From Phenylobacterium sp. (GTDB taxonomy: Bacteria; Pseudomonadota; Alphaproteobacteria; Caulobacterales; Caulobacteraceae): a stretch of 64,000 bases of DNA. The stretch spans positions 1 through 64,000 of the forward strand of contig NZ_SSMX01000053.1 of NCBI RefSeq assembly GCF_004799515.1, read 5' to 3'. Below the pieces are notes generated by a model. It was given only the letters and a program-made list of their open reading frames with translations. It had not been told where the DNA came from and searched no databases. How positions within the stretch are numbered: position 1 is the stretch's first letter; every line of letters starts with the position of its first letter. Of this stretch, positions 50,702 to 60,908 are shown in pieces. A program made the translations under genes and the position numbers.

Positions 50702-51331
50702 TCATTTCTTCTTCTTGGGCGCCGGCGGGGCCGGCGTGTCCGCAGGCGCGGCCGGAGCGGCTTCGGCCGCCGGCTCCTGCGGCAGGGTCTCGGGCACCGA
50801 ACCCGGGACCAGCACGGCGTCGATCACGTGGATCACGCCGTTGGAGGTGATGACATCGGCCTGCGTGATCGTGGCGTTGTCGGCCTTCAGCGTCCCATCG
50901 GTGGCGGTGCCGTCCACGACGATCTTGTCGCCGGCGCCGGTCGGCACGCCGCCGTGCGCGCCCTTGATCTTCGAAGAGTCGATCTTGGCGTTGATGATGT
51001 AGTGCAGCAGCGTCTTCTGCAGCGCCGCCTTGTCCGCCGACATCGCCGCGAGCTTGTCATCGGTCAGGGCCGCATTGGTCGGCGCGAAGACCGTCAGGCC
51101 CGGGCTCGACTTCAGCAGGGTCATCAGGTTCACCGCGGTCAGCGCCTTCACGAAATTGCTGAAATTGGCGTTGGTCTGCAGCGTCGTGTCGAGGCCGCCG
51201 TTCGGGACCAGCTTGCCGGCCGCCGGCGCAGCAGCCGCGGGAGCGGCAGGGGCCGCGGGAGCCTGCGCCAGGGCGGCGCTGGAGATCAGGGAGACGGCCG
51301 CGGCCGCGAACAGCGAACGATGGATCGGCAT
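50702..51331 (-). CDS. Secreted fasciclin domain protein
   Basis: A 209-residue exported protein with a Sec signal (residues 1-23, ending AALAQ), an Ala/Pro linker, and one fasciclin domain (about residues 45-180). Family blocks are [39 protein letters not shown] and [13 protein letters not shown] Pro/Ala/Lys tail ends PKKKK. FAS1 domains mediate adhesion or carbohydrate binding. GAGGA precedes the ATG. It is transcribed away from glnK. Confidence 0.9.
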   Translation of the reverse strand: MPIHRSLFAAAAVSLISSAALAQAPAAPAAPAAAAPAAGKLVPNGGLDTTLQTNANFSNFVKALTAVNLMTLLKSSPGLTVFAPTNAALTDDKLAAMSADKAALQKTLLHYIINAKIDSSKIKGAHGGVPTGAGDKIVVDGTATDGTLKADNATITQADVITSNGVIHVIDAVLVPGSVPETLPQEPAAEAAPAAPADTPAPPAPKKKK

Positions 51332-52051
<720 letters not shown>

Positions 52052-52077
52052 CGATCAGAACAAGGGGATCTGACATC

Positions 52078-53532
52078 ATGAAGCTCATTGGATTGAAAAG
52101 GCTGGCGGGCCTCGCCCTCGCCGCCACCGTGATCGCAGGGCCGCTCGCCGGCTCCGCGCTCGCCCAGACCGCGCCGGCTCCGGCGACGCCAGCGCCGGCC
52201 GCGGCCGCGCCCGCCGCCACACCCGCGCCTGACGCGGCGGCGCCCGCAGCCGCTGCGCCCGCAGCCGCCGCCGCTCCGGCCGCCGCAGCCCCGGCCACGC
52301 CGAAGATCGACACCGGCGACACCGCCTGGATGCTGACCTCCTCGGTGCTGGTCCTGATGATGACCATCCCAGGCCTGGCGCTGTTCTACGCCGGCATGGT
52401 CCGCAAGAAGAACATCCTGGCGACGCTCGCCCAGAGCTTCGCCGCCACCGCCCTGATCACCGTGCTGTGGATGATCATCGGCTACTCGATCGCCTTCACC
52501 GACGGGGGTAACAACAACGCCCTGATCGGCGGGGTGAAGTACCTGTTGCTCGGGCCGATGGGGCTGAACGCGACCAGCACGCTGGCGCCGACGATCCCAG
52601 AGTCCGTCTACATGTTCTTCCAGATGACCTTCGCGATCATCACGCCTGCGCTGATCGCCGGCGCCCTGGCCGACCGCATGAAGTTCTCGGCCTTCCTGGC
52701 CTTCATGGGCGCCTGGCTGCTGCTGGTCTACTGCCCGATCGCCCACTGGGTCTGGGGCAATGGCTGGCTCGGCAAGGCGGGCGCGCTCGACTTCGCCGGC
52801 GGCACCGTCGTGCACCTGAACGCCGGCACCGCGGGCCTGGTCGCGGCCCTGATGCTCGGCAAGCGCAAGGGCCTGGGGACCGAGAACATGGCCCCGCACA
52901 ACCTGGCCTACAGCGTCATCGGCGCCTCGCTGCTGTGGGTCGGCTGGTTCGGCTTCAACGCCGGCTCGGCCGTCACTTCCAACGTCCAGGCCGGCATGGC
53001 CGCGGTCGCGACCCAGATCGCCACCGCCGGCGCGGCCCTGGCCTGGATGTGCGCCGAGTGGATCATCGCCAAGAAGCCGTCGGTGCTGGGCATGGTGTCG
53101 GGAGCCGTCGCGGGCCTCGTGGCCATCACCCCGGCCTCGGGCTTCGTGAACCCGGGCGACGCCCTGCTCATCGGCCTGATCGCCGGCGTGGTCTGCTACA
53201 TCTCCGCCGTCCACGTGAAGAAGATGATCGGCTACGACGACGCGCTGGACTGCTGGGGCGTGCACGGGATCGGCGGCGCCACCGGCGCCATCCTGACCGG
53301 CGTCTTCGCCTCGAACGCCATCAACTCCTCGTCCAAGGGCTGGATCCACGACCACAACTTCGGTCAGATGATCCTGCAGTTCGAGGATGTCGGCGCGACC
53401 TTCCTCTACTGCGGCGTGGTCACCTTCGTGATCCTGCTGGTGATCAAGTACACCATCGGCCTGCGGGTCTCCGAAGAGGTCGAAGTGGAGGGTCTCGACA
53501 TCAACCTCCACGGCGAGATCGTGCACGGCTAA
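52078..53532 (+). CDS. amtB: Ammonium transporter with long N-terminal extension
   Basis: A 484-residue membrane transporter. The Amt core (about residues 78-470) has eleven membrane helices, the FYAGMVRKKN block, and the two channel His in CWGVHGIGGATGAI and GGTVVHLNAGTAG. Before it, residues 1-29 are a Sec signal and residues 30-75 an Ala/Pro-rich chain ([20 protein letters not shown]), likely a flexible periplasmic linker. ATG 52078 is the first start after the glnK stop. It is probably cotranscribed with glnK and ended by the terminator at 53560. Confidence 0.97.
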   Translation: MKLIGLKRLAGLALAATVIAGPLAGSALAQTAPAPATPAPAAAAPAATPAPDAAAPAAAAPAAAAAPAAAAPATPKIDTGDTAWMLTSSVLVLMMTIPGLALFYAGMVRKKNILATLAQSFAATALITVLWMIIGYSIAFTDGGNNNALIGGVKYLLLGPMGLNATSTLAPTIPESVYMFFQMTFAIITPALIAGALADRMKFSAFLAFMGAWLLLVYCPIAHWVWGNGWLGKAGALDFAGGTVVHLNAGTAGLVAALMLGKRKGLGTENMAPHNLAYSVIGASLLWVGWFGFNAGSAVTSNVQAGMAAVATQIATAGAALAWMCAEWIIAKKPSVLGMVSGAVAGLVAITPASGFVNPGDALLIGLIAGVVCYISAVHVKKMIGYDDALDCWGVHGIGGATGAILTGVFASNAINSSSKGWIHDHNFGQMILQFEDVGATFLYCGVVTFVILLVIKYTIGLRVSEEVEVEGLDINLHGEIVHG

Positions 53533-53559
53533 GCAAGACTAGCGCCTACAAGCGTACGG

Positions 53560-53587
53560 AACGGGGGTCCTTAGGGGCCCCCGTTTT
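53560..53587. terminator. Intrinsic terminator between amtB and ispE
   Basis: An 11-bp stem (53560-53570 with 53575-53585, one G-U pair) with a 4-base loop is followed by TTTT on the plus strand. It ends amtB transcripts; on the minus strand it could also end the ispE transcript, whose stop is 16 bp away. Confidence 0.85.
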
Positions 53588-53602
53588 CGTTTCGTGGACT
53601 TC

Positions 53603-54493
53603 CTATTCAGCGTCCGGCCAAGGGCCGCCCAGGCGGCAGCGTTGCACCCACCAGTGGGGCGACAGCGCCTCGATCCGCTCGGCCAGGCCCTCGGCCTCGA
53701 TGTCGCCGGCGCAGAGCGCGAAACAGGTGCCGCCAGAGCCCGAGACCCGCGCCAGCAGGGTTTCCGGCTCGCCCGCCAGGGTCTCCAGCACCGCGCCCAC
53801 CTCCGGAGCGACGGCCACCGCCGGCGCCTCAAGATCGTTGCGCTGGGCGGCCAGCCAGCCGGCCAGCTCCGAGGCGCTTTCGAAGGCCTCGGGCATGGCG
53901 GGCGGCGCAACGTCGCCAAACCGTCCCAGTTCGTCGAAGCGGCGGTAGACGCCCGCCGTGGAGACCGGCACGCGCGGGTTCACCAGCACCGCGTCCAGCG
54001 GCGGCAGGCCGGGCGCGGGGCTCAGCCGCTCGCCGCGCCCCTCGGCGATGGCCGGCGCGGCCCAGAGGCACGCCGGACCGTCGGCCCCGAGCGCCGCGGC
54101 CACCGCCTCCAGCCGGGCGTCGTCCACCGGCAGCTCCAGGGCCTGGCGCAGAAGGCGCAAGGCCGCGCCGGCGTCGCTGGAGCCGCCGCCGAGGCCCGAG
54201 GCCACCGGCAGGCGCTTGTCCAGGCTGAGGCCCAGGGGCGGCATGGGCCGCTGCGCCTCGGCGATCAAGCCGCGCGCGGCGCGCAGGACCAGGTTGTCGC
54301 CCTCGCCGTCCAGGTCGCCGGCGAAGGGTCCGGAGACCCGCAGGGCCAGGGCTTCGGCCTCGAAGGTCGAGAGCCGGTCGCCGACGTCGGCGAAAGCCAT
54401 GAGGCTGCAGATCGGGTGATAGCCGCCCTGCCTCGGCGCGCCCACGTGCAGGAAGAGGTTGACCTTGGCGGGCGCGAAGGCGCTGGGCCTCAT
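53603..54493 (-). CDS. ispE: 4-diphosphocytidyl-2-C-methyl-D-erythritol kinase
   Basis: This 296-residue GHMP kinase phosphorylates CDP-methylerythritol in the MEP isoprenoid pathway. Recognisable blocks are FAPAKVNLFLHVGAPRQGGYH at the start, the ATP loop PVASGLGGGSSDAGAAL near residue 100, and VSGSGGTCFAL near 265. Its ATG overlaps the stop of the TPR lipoprotein by 4 bp, so the two are coexpressed. ATG 54493 gives the usual family start. Confidence 0.96.
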   Translation of the reverse strand: MRPSAFAPAKVNLFLHVGAPRQGGYHPICSLMAFADVGDRLSTFEAEALALRVSGPFAGDLDGEGDNLVLRAARGLIAEAQRPMPPLGLSLDKRLPVASGLGGGSSDAGAALRLLRQALELPVDDARLEAVAAALGADGPACLWAAPAIAEGRGERLSPAPGLPPLDAVLVNPRVPVSTAGVYRRFDELGRFGDVAPPAMPEAFESASELAGWLAAQRNDLEAPAVAVAPEVGAVLETLAGEPETLLARVSGSGGTCFALCAGDIEAEGLAERIEALSPHWWVQRCRLGGPWPDAE

Positions 54494-56211
54494 GGCTCCT
54501 TGGCGAGCTTGGGCGCCGGCCCGTCCGGCCCCAGGCCCGAAGCGAGCTTGGCCTCGGCGCTGGCCTTGATCTTGTCGTCCGGCTTCAGGGTCAGCACACG
54601 CCGCCACTGGAACTGCGCCTCGTCCTTGCGGCCCACCCGCCAGTAGGCGTCGCCCAGGTGGTCGTTGATCTCCGGATCGCCAGCCTCGAATTCGACGGCC
54701 TGCTCCAGCTTGTCCACCGCCTGCTTGTAGTCGCCCAGGCGATAGTAGGCCCAGCCCAGGCTGTCGATCATGGCGCCGGAGCGCGGGTCGGCGGCCACGG
54801 CCTTCTGCACCATGCCGAGCGCCTCCTGCATGTGCTCGCCACGGTCGATCCAGGAATAGCCCAGATAGTTCAACAGCTCCGGCTCATCGGGACGCTGTTT
54901 CAGGGCGGCCTGCAGGTCGGCCTGGGCGGCGGGCCAGTGGTCCAGCCGCTCCTGGGCGACGCCGCGGGAATAGAGCAGCCGCCAGTCCGGCGTCTTCTGA
55001 TCGGCGATCACGCCGTCCAGCACCTTCACGGCCTCGGCGTACTGCTCGTCGGACCGCAGCAGGTCGGCCAGGGTGATCCGCGCGTCGATGTCGCCCGAGA
55101 TCGCCGCGGCGCGGGCCAGCTTCAGCGCGGTCTCCTTGTCGTCGGCGCTCTGATAGGTCCAGGCGAGCTTGGCCTGGGCGGTGGAGAACTCCGTCGAGCC
55201 CGCCTTCGGATGGGCGTAGGCGACACGGGCGGAGTCGAGGTCGCCGGAGGCTTCCATCAGGTCGCCGACCATCACCCAGGCGTCGTCACGCGTGGGATCG
55301 AGGCGCAGCACCAGGCGCAGATAGGCGAGCGCCAGCTGGGTCTGCTTGGCCGCGATCATGGTGGCGGCCGGCGCGATCAACGCCTCGGCGGCGCCTTCGC
55401 GGATGGTCGGCGGCGGCGGGGCGGGCTTGCCGGCGGCGGCGCGCGCCTGGGCGGCCTTCACCGCCAAGCTGTCCGGATCGTGCGACAGGTCCTCGGCGTA
55501 GACCGCGAGCGCATCGACCCGGCGGCCGCGCCGCTCCAGGAAGCCGCCATAGGACAACACCGCCATCTCGGTGGGGTTTTCCACCGAGAAGGCCGCCTTG
55601 AAGTCGGTCTCGGCCTCGTCATAGCGCTTGGCGCGCTCGAACAGCGCCGCCTGGCCGAGCTGGCCGAAATAGTCCACCAGCCGGTCGCCGCGCACCTCGG
55701 GGCGGACCAGCGAGCCTTCCAGGTCGCCGACCTGGGCCGCCGCCCAGGGGGCCAAGAGGGCCGCGGCCGACTTGTGCGGGAAGGCGATGTTCTGGTCGGT
55801 GAGGATCGCCTTGGCGGCCTGGCCCTTGCCGTCGGCGATATCCTCCACGGCCACCACCAGCTTGCCGAGCCGCTTGGCCGCCTCGGTGGCGTCGTCGCCG
55901 GTCGGCGCCAGCGCCGCGGCCTTCTGGATCTCACCGGCCAGTAGGGCCGAGGTGAAGGCGCGCTCGGCGATCAGGCTATCGCCGGTCTCCTGCCGGGCCT
56001 GGTCGAAGAACCTGGCGGCCTCGACGCTCTTGCCGTTGTTCAGGGCGGCCTCGCCGGCCAGGAACATGCCATAGGGCGAGGCGTTGCCGGCGACCTCGCG
56101 GACCGGAGCGTCGGCGGAGGCCGACGGCCCGGGGCCGGCTCCGCCCGACGCGGTGGCGCAGGCGGCGAGGAGAACCAACGGGGCGGCGGCGAGGAGCAGG
56201 GAAAGGCGCAT
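54490..56211 (-). CDS. TPR-repeat lipoprotein
   Basis: A 573-residue exported protein with a lipoprotein signal (lipobox LAAC, Cys about 18). The body consists of many TPRs: for example SPYGMFLAGEAALNNGKSVE, YDEAETDFKAAF, LALAYLRLVLRLDPTRDDAW, LLNYLGYSWIDRGEHMQEAL and GWAYYRLGDYKQAVDKLEQA. It is probably a membrane-bound scaffold. It precedes ispE and overlaps its start by 4 bp. ATG 56211 puts the signal first. Partner unknown. Confidence 0.88.
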   Translation of the reverse strand: MRLSLLLAAAPLVLLAACATASGGAGPGPSASADAPVREVAGNASPYGMFLAGEAALNNGKSVEAARFFDQARQETGDSLIAERAFTSALLAGEIQKAAALAPTGDDATEAAKRLGKLVVAVEDIADGKGQAAKAILTDQNIAFPHKSAAALLAPWAAAQVGDLEGSLVRPEVRGDRLVDYFGQLGQAALFERAKRYDEAETDFKAAFSVENPTEMAVLSYGGFLERRGRRVDALAVYAEDLSHDPDSLAVKAAQARAAAGKPAPPPPTIREGAAEALIAPAATMIAAKQTQLALAYLRLVLRLDPTRDDAWVMVGDLMEASGDLDSARVAYAHPKAGSTEFSTAQAKLAWTYQSADDKETALKLARAAAISGDIDARITLADLLRSDEQYAEAVKVLDGVIADQKTPDWRLLYSRGVAQERLDHWPAAQADLQAALKQRPDEPELLNYLGYSWIDRGEHMQEALGMVQKAVAADPRSGAMIDSLGWAYYRLGDYKQAVDKLEQAVEFEAGDPEINDHLGDAYWRVGRKDEAQFQWRRVLTLKPDDKIKASAEAKLASGLGPDGPAPKLAKEP

Positions 56212-56342
56212 GTCGCGAACCTTCGGACCTAAGGATGGCCGCGGCAAGGCGGCGCGGCGTCACAAAGCAACAGTCGACGACCATACGCGCCGCAGGAGGT
56301 TTTGGAGCCCTTAAACCAGCTCCCTTTTGCAGGAACGGGCCG

Positions 56343-58031
56343 TCACATGTTCGGATAGTTCGGTCCGTCGCCGCCCTGCGGCGTGGTCCAGTCGATGTTC
56401 TGCGAGGGGTCCTTGATGTCGCAGGTCTTGCAGTGGACGCAGTTCTGGAAGTTGATCTGGAACTTCGGGTTTTCGCCCTTATCGTCATACAGGACTTCAT
56501 AAACCCCGGCCGGGCAGTAGAGCCGCGCCGGCTCGCCGTACTTGGGCAGGTTGATCTGCACCGGCACCGCCGGATCGCGCAGCTTCAGGTGCGCCGGCTG
56601 GTTCTCGTCATGGTTGGTGTTGGACAGGAAGACGCTGGAGAGCTTGTCGAAGGACAGCACCCCGTCAGGCTTCGGATAGACGATGGGCTTGTAGTCCTTC
56701 GCCAGCCCCGTCGAGTCCGCGTCGTTCTTCTCGTGGTGCATCGTGCCCAGGAACGAGAAGCCGCCCAGGAGGGTGGTGCACCACATGTCGATCATGCTGA
56801 GCACCCCGCCCAACGCCGTGCCGAACTTCGACAGGATCGGCTTGGCGTTGCGCACCAGGTTCAGGTCCTTGCGCACCCAGGAGGTCTGGTAGGCCTGCTC
56901 GTATTCCACGAGATCGTCGCGCTGGCGGCCGGCCTGCAGGGCGGCGTAGGCGGCCTCGGCGGCCATCATGCCGCTCTTCATGGCGTTGTGGCTGCCCTTG
57001 ATGCGCGGCACGTTCACGAAGCCCGCGCTGTCGCCCAGTAGGACGCCGCCCGGGAAATAGAGCCGTGGCACCGACTGCAGCCCACCCTCGGAGATGGCCC
57101 GCGCGCCATAGGCGATGCGCTTGCCGCCCTTCAGGTATTTGGCGATGTCGGGATGGGTCTTGTAGCGCTGGAACTCATCGAACGGCGAGAGCCAGGGGTT
57201 CTTGTAGTTCAGGTGCACCACGTAGCCGACCGACACATAGTGGTCGCCGAAGTGATAGAGGAAGCCCCCGCCGCCGGTCTGGTCGTCCAGCGGCCATCCG
57301 GCGGCGTGTTGCACCAGGCCCGGCTGGAAGACCTCGTCCGGCACCTGCCAGAGCTCCTTCAGGCCGATGCCGTACTTCTCGGGGTCGGCGCCCTCGCCCA
57401 GGCTGAACTTGGCGCGCAGCTGCTTGGAGAGCGAGCCGCGCACGCCCTCGCCGACGAAGACGTACTTGCCGTGCAGCTCGATGCCCGGCTGGTAGTCCGG
57501 GCCGTGGCTGCCGTCCTTCTGGATGCCGAACACGCCGGCGACGACGCCCTTGAGGGCGCCGGTCTCGTCGAACACCGCCTCGGACGCCGCCATGCCGGGA
57601 TAGACCTCGACGCCCAGGGCTTCGGCCTGCTCGGCGAGCCAGCGGCAGACGTTGCCCAGGGAGGCGATGTAGGTCCCGTGGTTGTGGGTCAGCGGCGGCA
57701 TGGCGAAGGTCGGCAGCTGCAGCGAGCCCTGCGGCCCCAGGATCAGCCAACGGTCGGCGGTGACCGGCGTCTCCAGGGGCGCGCCCATAGCCTTCCAGTC
57801 GGGGAACAGCTCGGAGATCCCCTTGGGGTCGATCACCGCCCCGGACAGGATGTGGGCGCCGACCTCGGAGCCCTTCTCCAGCACGGCCACGGAAACCTCG
57901 GTCCCGGCCGCCTGGGCGAGTTGCTTCAGCCGGATCGCCGCCGACAGGCCTGACGGCCCGGCGCCCACGATGACGACGTCATATTCCATCGCCTCGCGGA
58001 CTTCGGCCTCGTTGGCCATTGGTTCGCTCAT
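56343..58031 (-). CDS. Electron transfer flavoprotein-ubiquinone oxidoreductase
   Basis: A 562-residue membrane-associated flavoprotein that passes electrons from ETF (fatty acid and amino acid oxidation) to ubiquinone. The FAD-binding start is YDVVIVGAGPSGLSAAIRL; the C-terminal 4Fe-4S ferredoxin-like part has YCPAGVYE and NCVHCKTCDIKDPSQNIDW. Length is that of the family. No etfA/etfB gene is in the window. It is followed by a SGNH hydrolase on the other strand. Confidence 0.97.
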   Translation of the reverse strand: MSEPMANEAEVREAMEYDVVIVGAGPSGLSAAIRLKQLAQAAGTEVSVAVLEKGSEVGAHILSGAVIDPKGISELFPDWKAMGAPLETPVTADRWLILGPQGSLQLPTFAMPPLTHNHGTYIASLGNVCRWLAEQAEALGVEVYPGMAASEAVFDETGALKGVVAGVFGIQKDGSHGPDYQPGIELHGKYVFVGEGVRGSLSKQLRAKFSLGEGADPEKYGIGLKELWQVPDEVFQPGLVQHAAGWPLDDQTGGGGFLYHFGDHYVSVGYVVHLNYKNPWLSPFDEFQRYKTHPDIAKYLKGGKRIAYGARAISEGGLQSVPRLYFPGGVLLGDSAGFVNVPRIKGSHNAMKSGMMAAEAAYAALQAGRQRDDLVEYEQAYQTSWVRKDLNLVRNAKPILSKFGTALGGVLSMIDMWCTTLLGGFSFLGTMHHEKNDADSTGLAKDYKPIVYPKPDGVLSFDKLSSVFLSNTNHDENQPAHLKLRDPAVPVQINLPKYGEPARLYCPAGVYEVLYDDKGENPKFQINFQNCVHCKTCDIKDPSQNIDWTTPQGGDGPNYPNM

Positions 58032-58111
58032 GCCCCGGCGCTCCGTTGATCCCTCGCCCGACTTATCGGAAGGTCACATGGCGGCGGTCAAGCAAGAACC
58101 ATGCGCCACAC

Positions 58112-58179
58112 GCGGCGAAAGCCGCGGTCTTGGGGAAGAAATCAGGCGGCCAAGGCCGCGGGGTTGGGGAAGAAAATCA
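58112..58179 (+). repeat. 34-bp tandem duplication including the ribosome-binding site
   Basis: Two copies (58112-58144 and 58146-58179) of a GCGGC...CCGCGG...TTGGGGAAGAAATCA sequence, with a few differences. The second copy supplies the GGGGAAG before the SGNH hydrolase ATG (58179); the first has the same GGGGAAG but no ATG in place. Confidence 0.7.
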
Positions 58180-59378
58180 TGCGCCTGCTGGCATTGCTCT
58201 GCGCTTTCGCCTTCGCTGCGTCCGGCGCGGAGGCGGCGAACGGCCGCTGGATCGGCAGTTGGGCCGCCTCGCCCGCCATGCCCATGGCGGCGCCCGCCAA
58301 CAATCCCGCCCGCGGCACGCCCACCTTCAACAACCAGACGATCACCCAGGTCGTGCGCCTCTCGGCCGGGGGCTCACGCCTGCGGATCCGCCTGTCGAAC
58401 GAATATGGCCCGAAGCCGCTGCGCATCGGCGCCGTTCGGGTCGCCCTGGTCGGGCGGGACGGCGTCGTGGTTCCGGGCAGCGCGCACGCCGTGACCTTCT
58501 CCGGCGAAGCCGCCGCCACGATCCCGGCCGGGTCGCCCCTCCTGAGCGATCCGGTGGCCTTGCCCACCAAGGCGCTCGCAAGCCTACGCGTCGCCCTCTA
58601 CCTGCCAGCCGACAGCAACGGCTGCACCTGCCACATGACGGGGATGGACCTCGTCTCGATCGCGCCCGGCGACGCCACCCAGGCGCCGCCCGCCCCCGCC
58701 AAGGACGCCCCCGACTACCGCGCCTTCCTCACGCAGGTCGACGTGGAGACCGCCGCGCCGCTGCGGCCCGTGATCGCGACCTTCGGGGACTCCATCACCG
58801 ACGGCTACCGTTCGACGGACAATGGGAACCATCGCTGGCCCGACCGGCTGGCCGAGCGCCTGGACGCCGGAAAAAGGCCCTTCGCGGTGGTCAACCCGGC
58901 GATCAGCGGCAACCGGGTCCTGACCGAGCAGCTGCCGATCTTCGGCCAGAACGCCCTGGCCCGCTTCGACCGCGATGTGCTGGCCATCCCGGGCGTCACC
59001 CACGTGACGGTGCTGGAGGGCGTCAACGACCTCGGCATGACCAAGCCGACGCCGGCCGCCGCCGAGATCATCGCCGGCTATCGTCAGTTGATCGCGCGGA
59101 CCCATGAGCACGGGATGAAGATCATCGGCGGCACGATCCTGCCCTATGGCGGGGCGGTCTACTTCAGCGCGGCCGGCGAGGCGGAGCGGCAGAAGATCAA
59201 CGCCTGGATCCGCACCGGCCACGAGTTCGACGGCGTCATCGACTTCGACGCGGCGATGCGCGATCCCGCCAAGCCCGAGCGCATGCGCGCCGAGCTGCAG
59301 TCGGGCGACTGGCTGCACCCCAACGACTCCGGCTACCGGGTGATGGGCGAGGCCGTCGACCTCAGCCTGTTCCAGTGA
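58179..59378 (+). CDS. SGNH/GDSL-family hydrolase, secreted
   Basis: A 399-residue exported esterase. The signal is MRLLALLCAFAFAASGAEA. The SGNH blocks are FGDSITDG (nucleophile Ser about 205), the Gly in NPAISGN, the Asn in EGVNDLG, and DWLHPNDSGY for the Asp/His pair. A beta-rich N-terminal domain (residues about 25-190) precedes it. The substrate could be a cell wall or glycan ester. An ATG at 58101 would hide the signal and was rejected. It is followed by a membrane-protein gene that begins 14 bp after its stop. Confidence 0.92.
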   Translation: MRLLALLCAFAFAASGAEAANGRWIGSWAASPAMPMAAPANNPARGTPTFNNQTITQVVRLSAGGSRLRIRLSNEYGPKPLRIGAVRVALVGRDGVVVPGSAHAVTFSGEAAATIPAGSPLLSDPVALPTKALASLRVALYLPADSNGCTCHMTGMDLVSIAPGDATQAPPAPAKDAPDYRAFLTQVDVETAAPLRPVIATFGDSITDGYRSTDNGNHRWPDRLAERLDAGKRPFAVVNPAISGNRVLTEQLPIFGQNALARFDRDVLAIPGVTHVTVLEGVNDLGMTKPTPAAAEIIAGYRQLIARTHEHGMKIIGGTILPYGGAVYFSAAGEAERQKINAWIRTGHEFDGVIDFDAAMRDPAKPERMRAELQSGDWLHPNDSGYRVMGEAVDLSLFQ

Positions 59379-59392
59379 CCGGAGACGCCGCC

Positions 59393-59875
59393 ATGCCGGG
59401 GTGGGAGAATTTCTTCATGGCCCAGGTGGGCGCCTCGGCGTCCCTCGCCGGCCTGGTGTTCGTGGGCGTCTCGCTCAACCTGAATAAGATCGTGAGCTCC
59501 GGCTACCTGCCGAACCGGGCGCAGGAGGCCCTGCTGGTCCTCCTGATGAACCTGGTGCTGTCCCTGCTCTTCCTGGTGCCCGGCCAGACCCCGGCCAGCT
59601 TCGGCGGCCAGGTGCTCTGCGGCGGCCTGTTCACCTGGGGGGTGATCATCTGGCTGCACGTGGACAGCTTCCGGCGCATGGACGCAGCCTTCCGCCGCCG
59701 CGCCCTGACCGCGGCCATCCTGGGGCAGGTGATGGCGGCCCTGATCACCGCGTCCGGCGGCGAGCTCCTGTTGCGCGGCGCGCCGGGTGTCTACTGGCTG
59801 GTTCCAGGCATGCTGCTGACCTACTTCGTGGCGCTGGCCAACGCCTGGGTGCTGGCGGTCGAGATCAACCGCTAG
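59393..59875 (+). CDS. Four-span membrane protein of unknown function
   Basis: A 160-residue protein with about four membrane helices. It begins MPGWENFFMAQVGASASLAG and continues VFVGVSLNLNKIVSSGYLPN, ALLVLLMNLVLSLLFLV and later LLTYFVALANAWVLAVEI. ATG 59393 was chosen because GGAG lies 8 bases upstream; a GTG at 59375 overlaps the SGNH stop. Homologues exist in several phyla but have no known function that I recall. Convergent with the VOC gene, 3 bp apart. Confidence 0.75.
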   Translation: MPGWENFFMAQVGASASLAGLVFVGVSLNLNKIVSSGYLPNRAQEALLVLLMNLVLSLLFLVPGQTPASFGGQVLCGGLFTWGVIIWLHVDSFRRMDAAFRRRALTAAILGQVMAALITASGGELLLRGAPGVYWLVPGMLLTYFVALANAWVLAVEINR

Positions 59876-59878
59876 GCG

Positions 59879-60355
59879 CTAGCCCTCGCCGACGTAGGCC
59901 GCCTGCAGCGTGGCGAGGTCCAGCTTCACCATCTTCATCATCGCCGCCATCGCCCGTTCGCGGCCGGCCGGGTCCGACCCGTTCATGATGTCGAAGAAGC
60001 CGTCCGGCACCACCTGCCAGGAGAAGCCGAAGCGGTCCTTCAGCCAGCCGCACTGGCTGGGCTCGCCGCCGTCCAACAGCTTTTCCCAGTAGCGGTCGAC
60101 CTCCGCCTGATCCTTGCAGCTGATCCAGAAGGAGACCGCCTCGGAGAAGTGGAAATGCGGGCCGCCGTTCAGGGCGGTGACCGGGAAACCATCCAGCTCG
60201 AACTCGACCGTCAGCACGCCGCCGGTCGGGCCCGGCGCGGCTTCCGGATTGCGCATGGTCCGCAGGATTTTCGAATTCGGGAACACCGAGACGTAGAAGT
60301 CCGCCGCCGCCTCGGCCTGAGTATCGAACCACAAGAAGGGATGGATCTTGGGCAT
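59879..60355 (-). CDS. VOC family protein, PhnB-like
   Basis: A 158-residue cytosolic protein of the glyoxalase/bleomycin-resistance fold. It starts PKIHPFLWFDTQAEAAADFY, continues with VLTVEFELDGFPVTALNGGP and has WEKLLDGGEPSQCGWLKDRF, like the 3-demethylubiquinone-9 methyltransferase-like (PhnB) branch. The metal residues of glyoxalases are not clearly placed, so enzyme activity is uncertain. Confidence 0.85.
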   Translation of the reverse strand: MPKIHPFLWFDTQAEAAADFYVSVFPNSKILRTMRNPEAAPGPTGGVLTVEFELDGFPVTALNGGPHFHFSEAVSFWISCKDQAEVDRYWEKLLDGGEPSQCGWLKDRFGFSWQVVPDGFFDIMNGSDPAGRERAMAAMMKMVKLDLATLQAAYVGEG

Positions 60356-60466
60356 AGGGACCTCCGGAAGGGCTGTTGGCCCAAAGGACGCCGGGAAAGG
60401 CGTTGTTCCGACATCGCACGGCGCTTTTCTCCAGCCAAATCACCGAAACCGCGATAGGCCAGGGCC

Positions 60467-60895
60467 ATGGACCGCACGCCGCCGCTCCGCCGCCTGATCG
60501 ACCTGCCGGGCGTGGCGGACCTGGAGTACCGCGCCCTCCTGAAGCGCGAGTTCGCCGAGCCTGAGGCCCGCGCTGAGCATCCAGAGATCGAAGCCTGCTC
60601 GCGGGCCAACTTCGGCCTCACCGCCGAGGAGGCCGAGGACCATCCGCGGCCCGCCGCCTGGGACAAGGCCGAGCGCCTGCCGATCCCCGCCCAGGTCCTG
60701 GCCTTCGAGGCCGAGGGCTGGGACGTCACCGACGACAAGCGCCGGCCGCTGCGGGTGCTCGGCCACTTCAACCAGCAGCTCTGGCTCGCCCTGCGCGGCG
60801 TGGCCGGGTCCCTGCCCTTCCAGCCGGAGGACGACCGTCCCGATCCCTGGGGCGTTTCCCTGGCCGCCGAAGCCCAACGCTTCCGCAAACGCTGA
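60467..60895 (+). CDS. Small acidic cytosolic protein of unknown function
   Basis: A 142-residue protein with no signal or membrane segment. It begins MDRTPPLRRLIDLPGVADLE and has a His/Asp/Pro-rich middle (AEEAEDHPRPAAWDKAERLP) and an aromatic C-terminal half (LGHFNQQLWLALRGVAGSLP). A 54-residue gene follows 13 bp later on the same strand. I recognise no family. Confidence 0.65.
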   Translation: MDRTPPLRRLIDLPGVADLEYRALLKREFAEPEARAEHPEIEACSRANFGLTAEEAEDHPRPAAWDKAERLPIPAQVLAFEAEGWDVTDDKRRPLRVLGHFNQQLWLALRGVAGSLPFQPEDDRPDPWGVSLAAEAQRFRKR

Positions 60896-60908
60896 GGACG
60901 CCCGCCGC

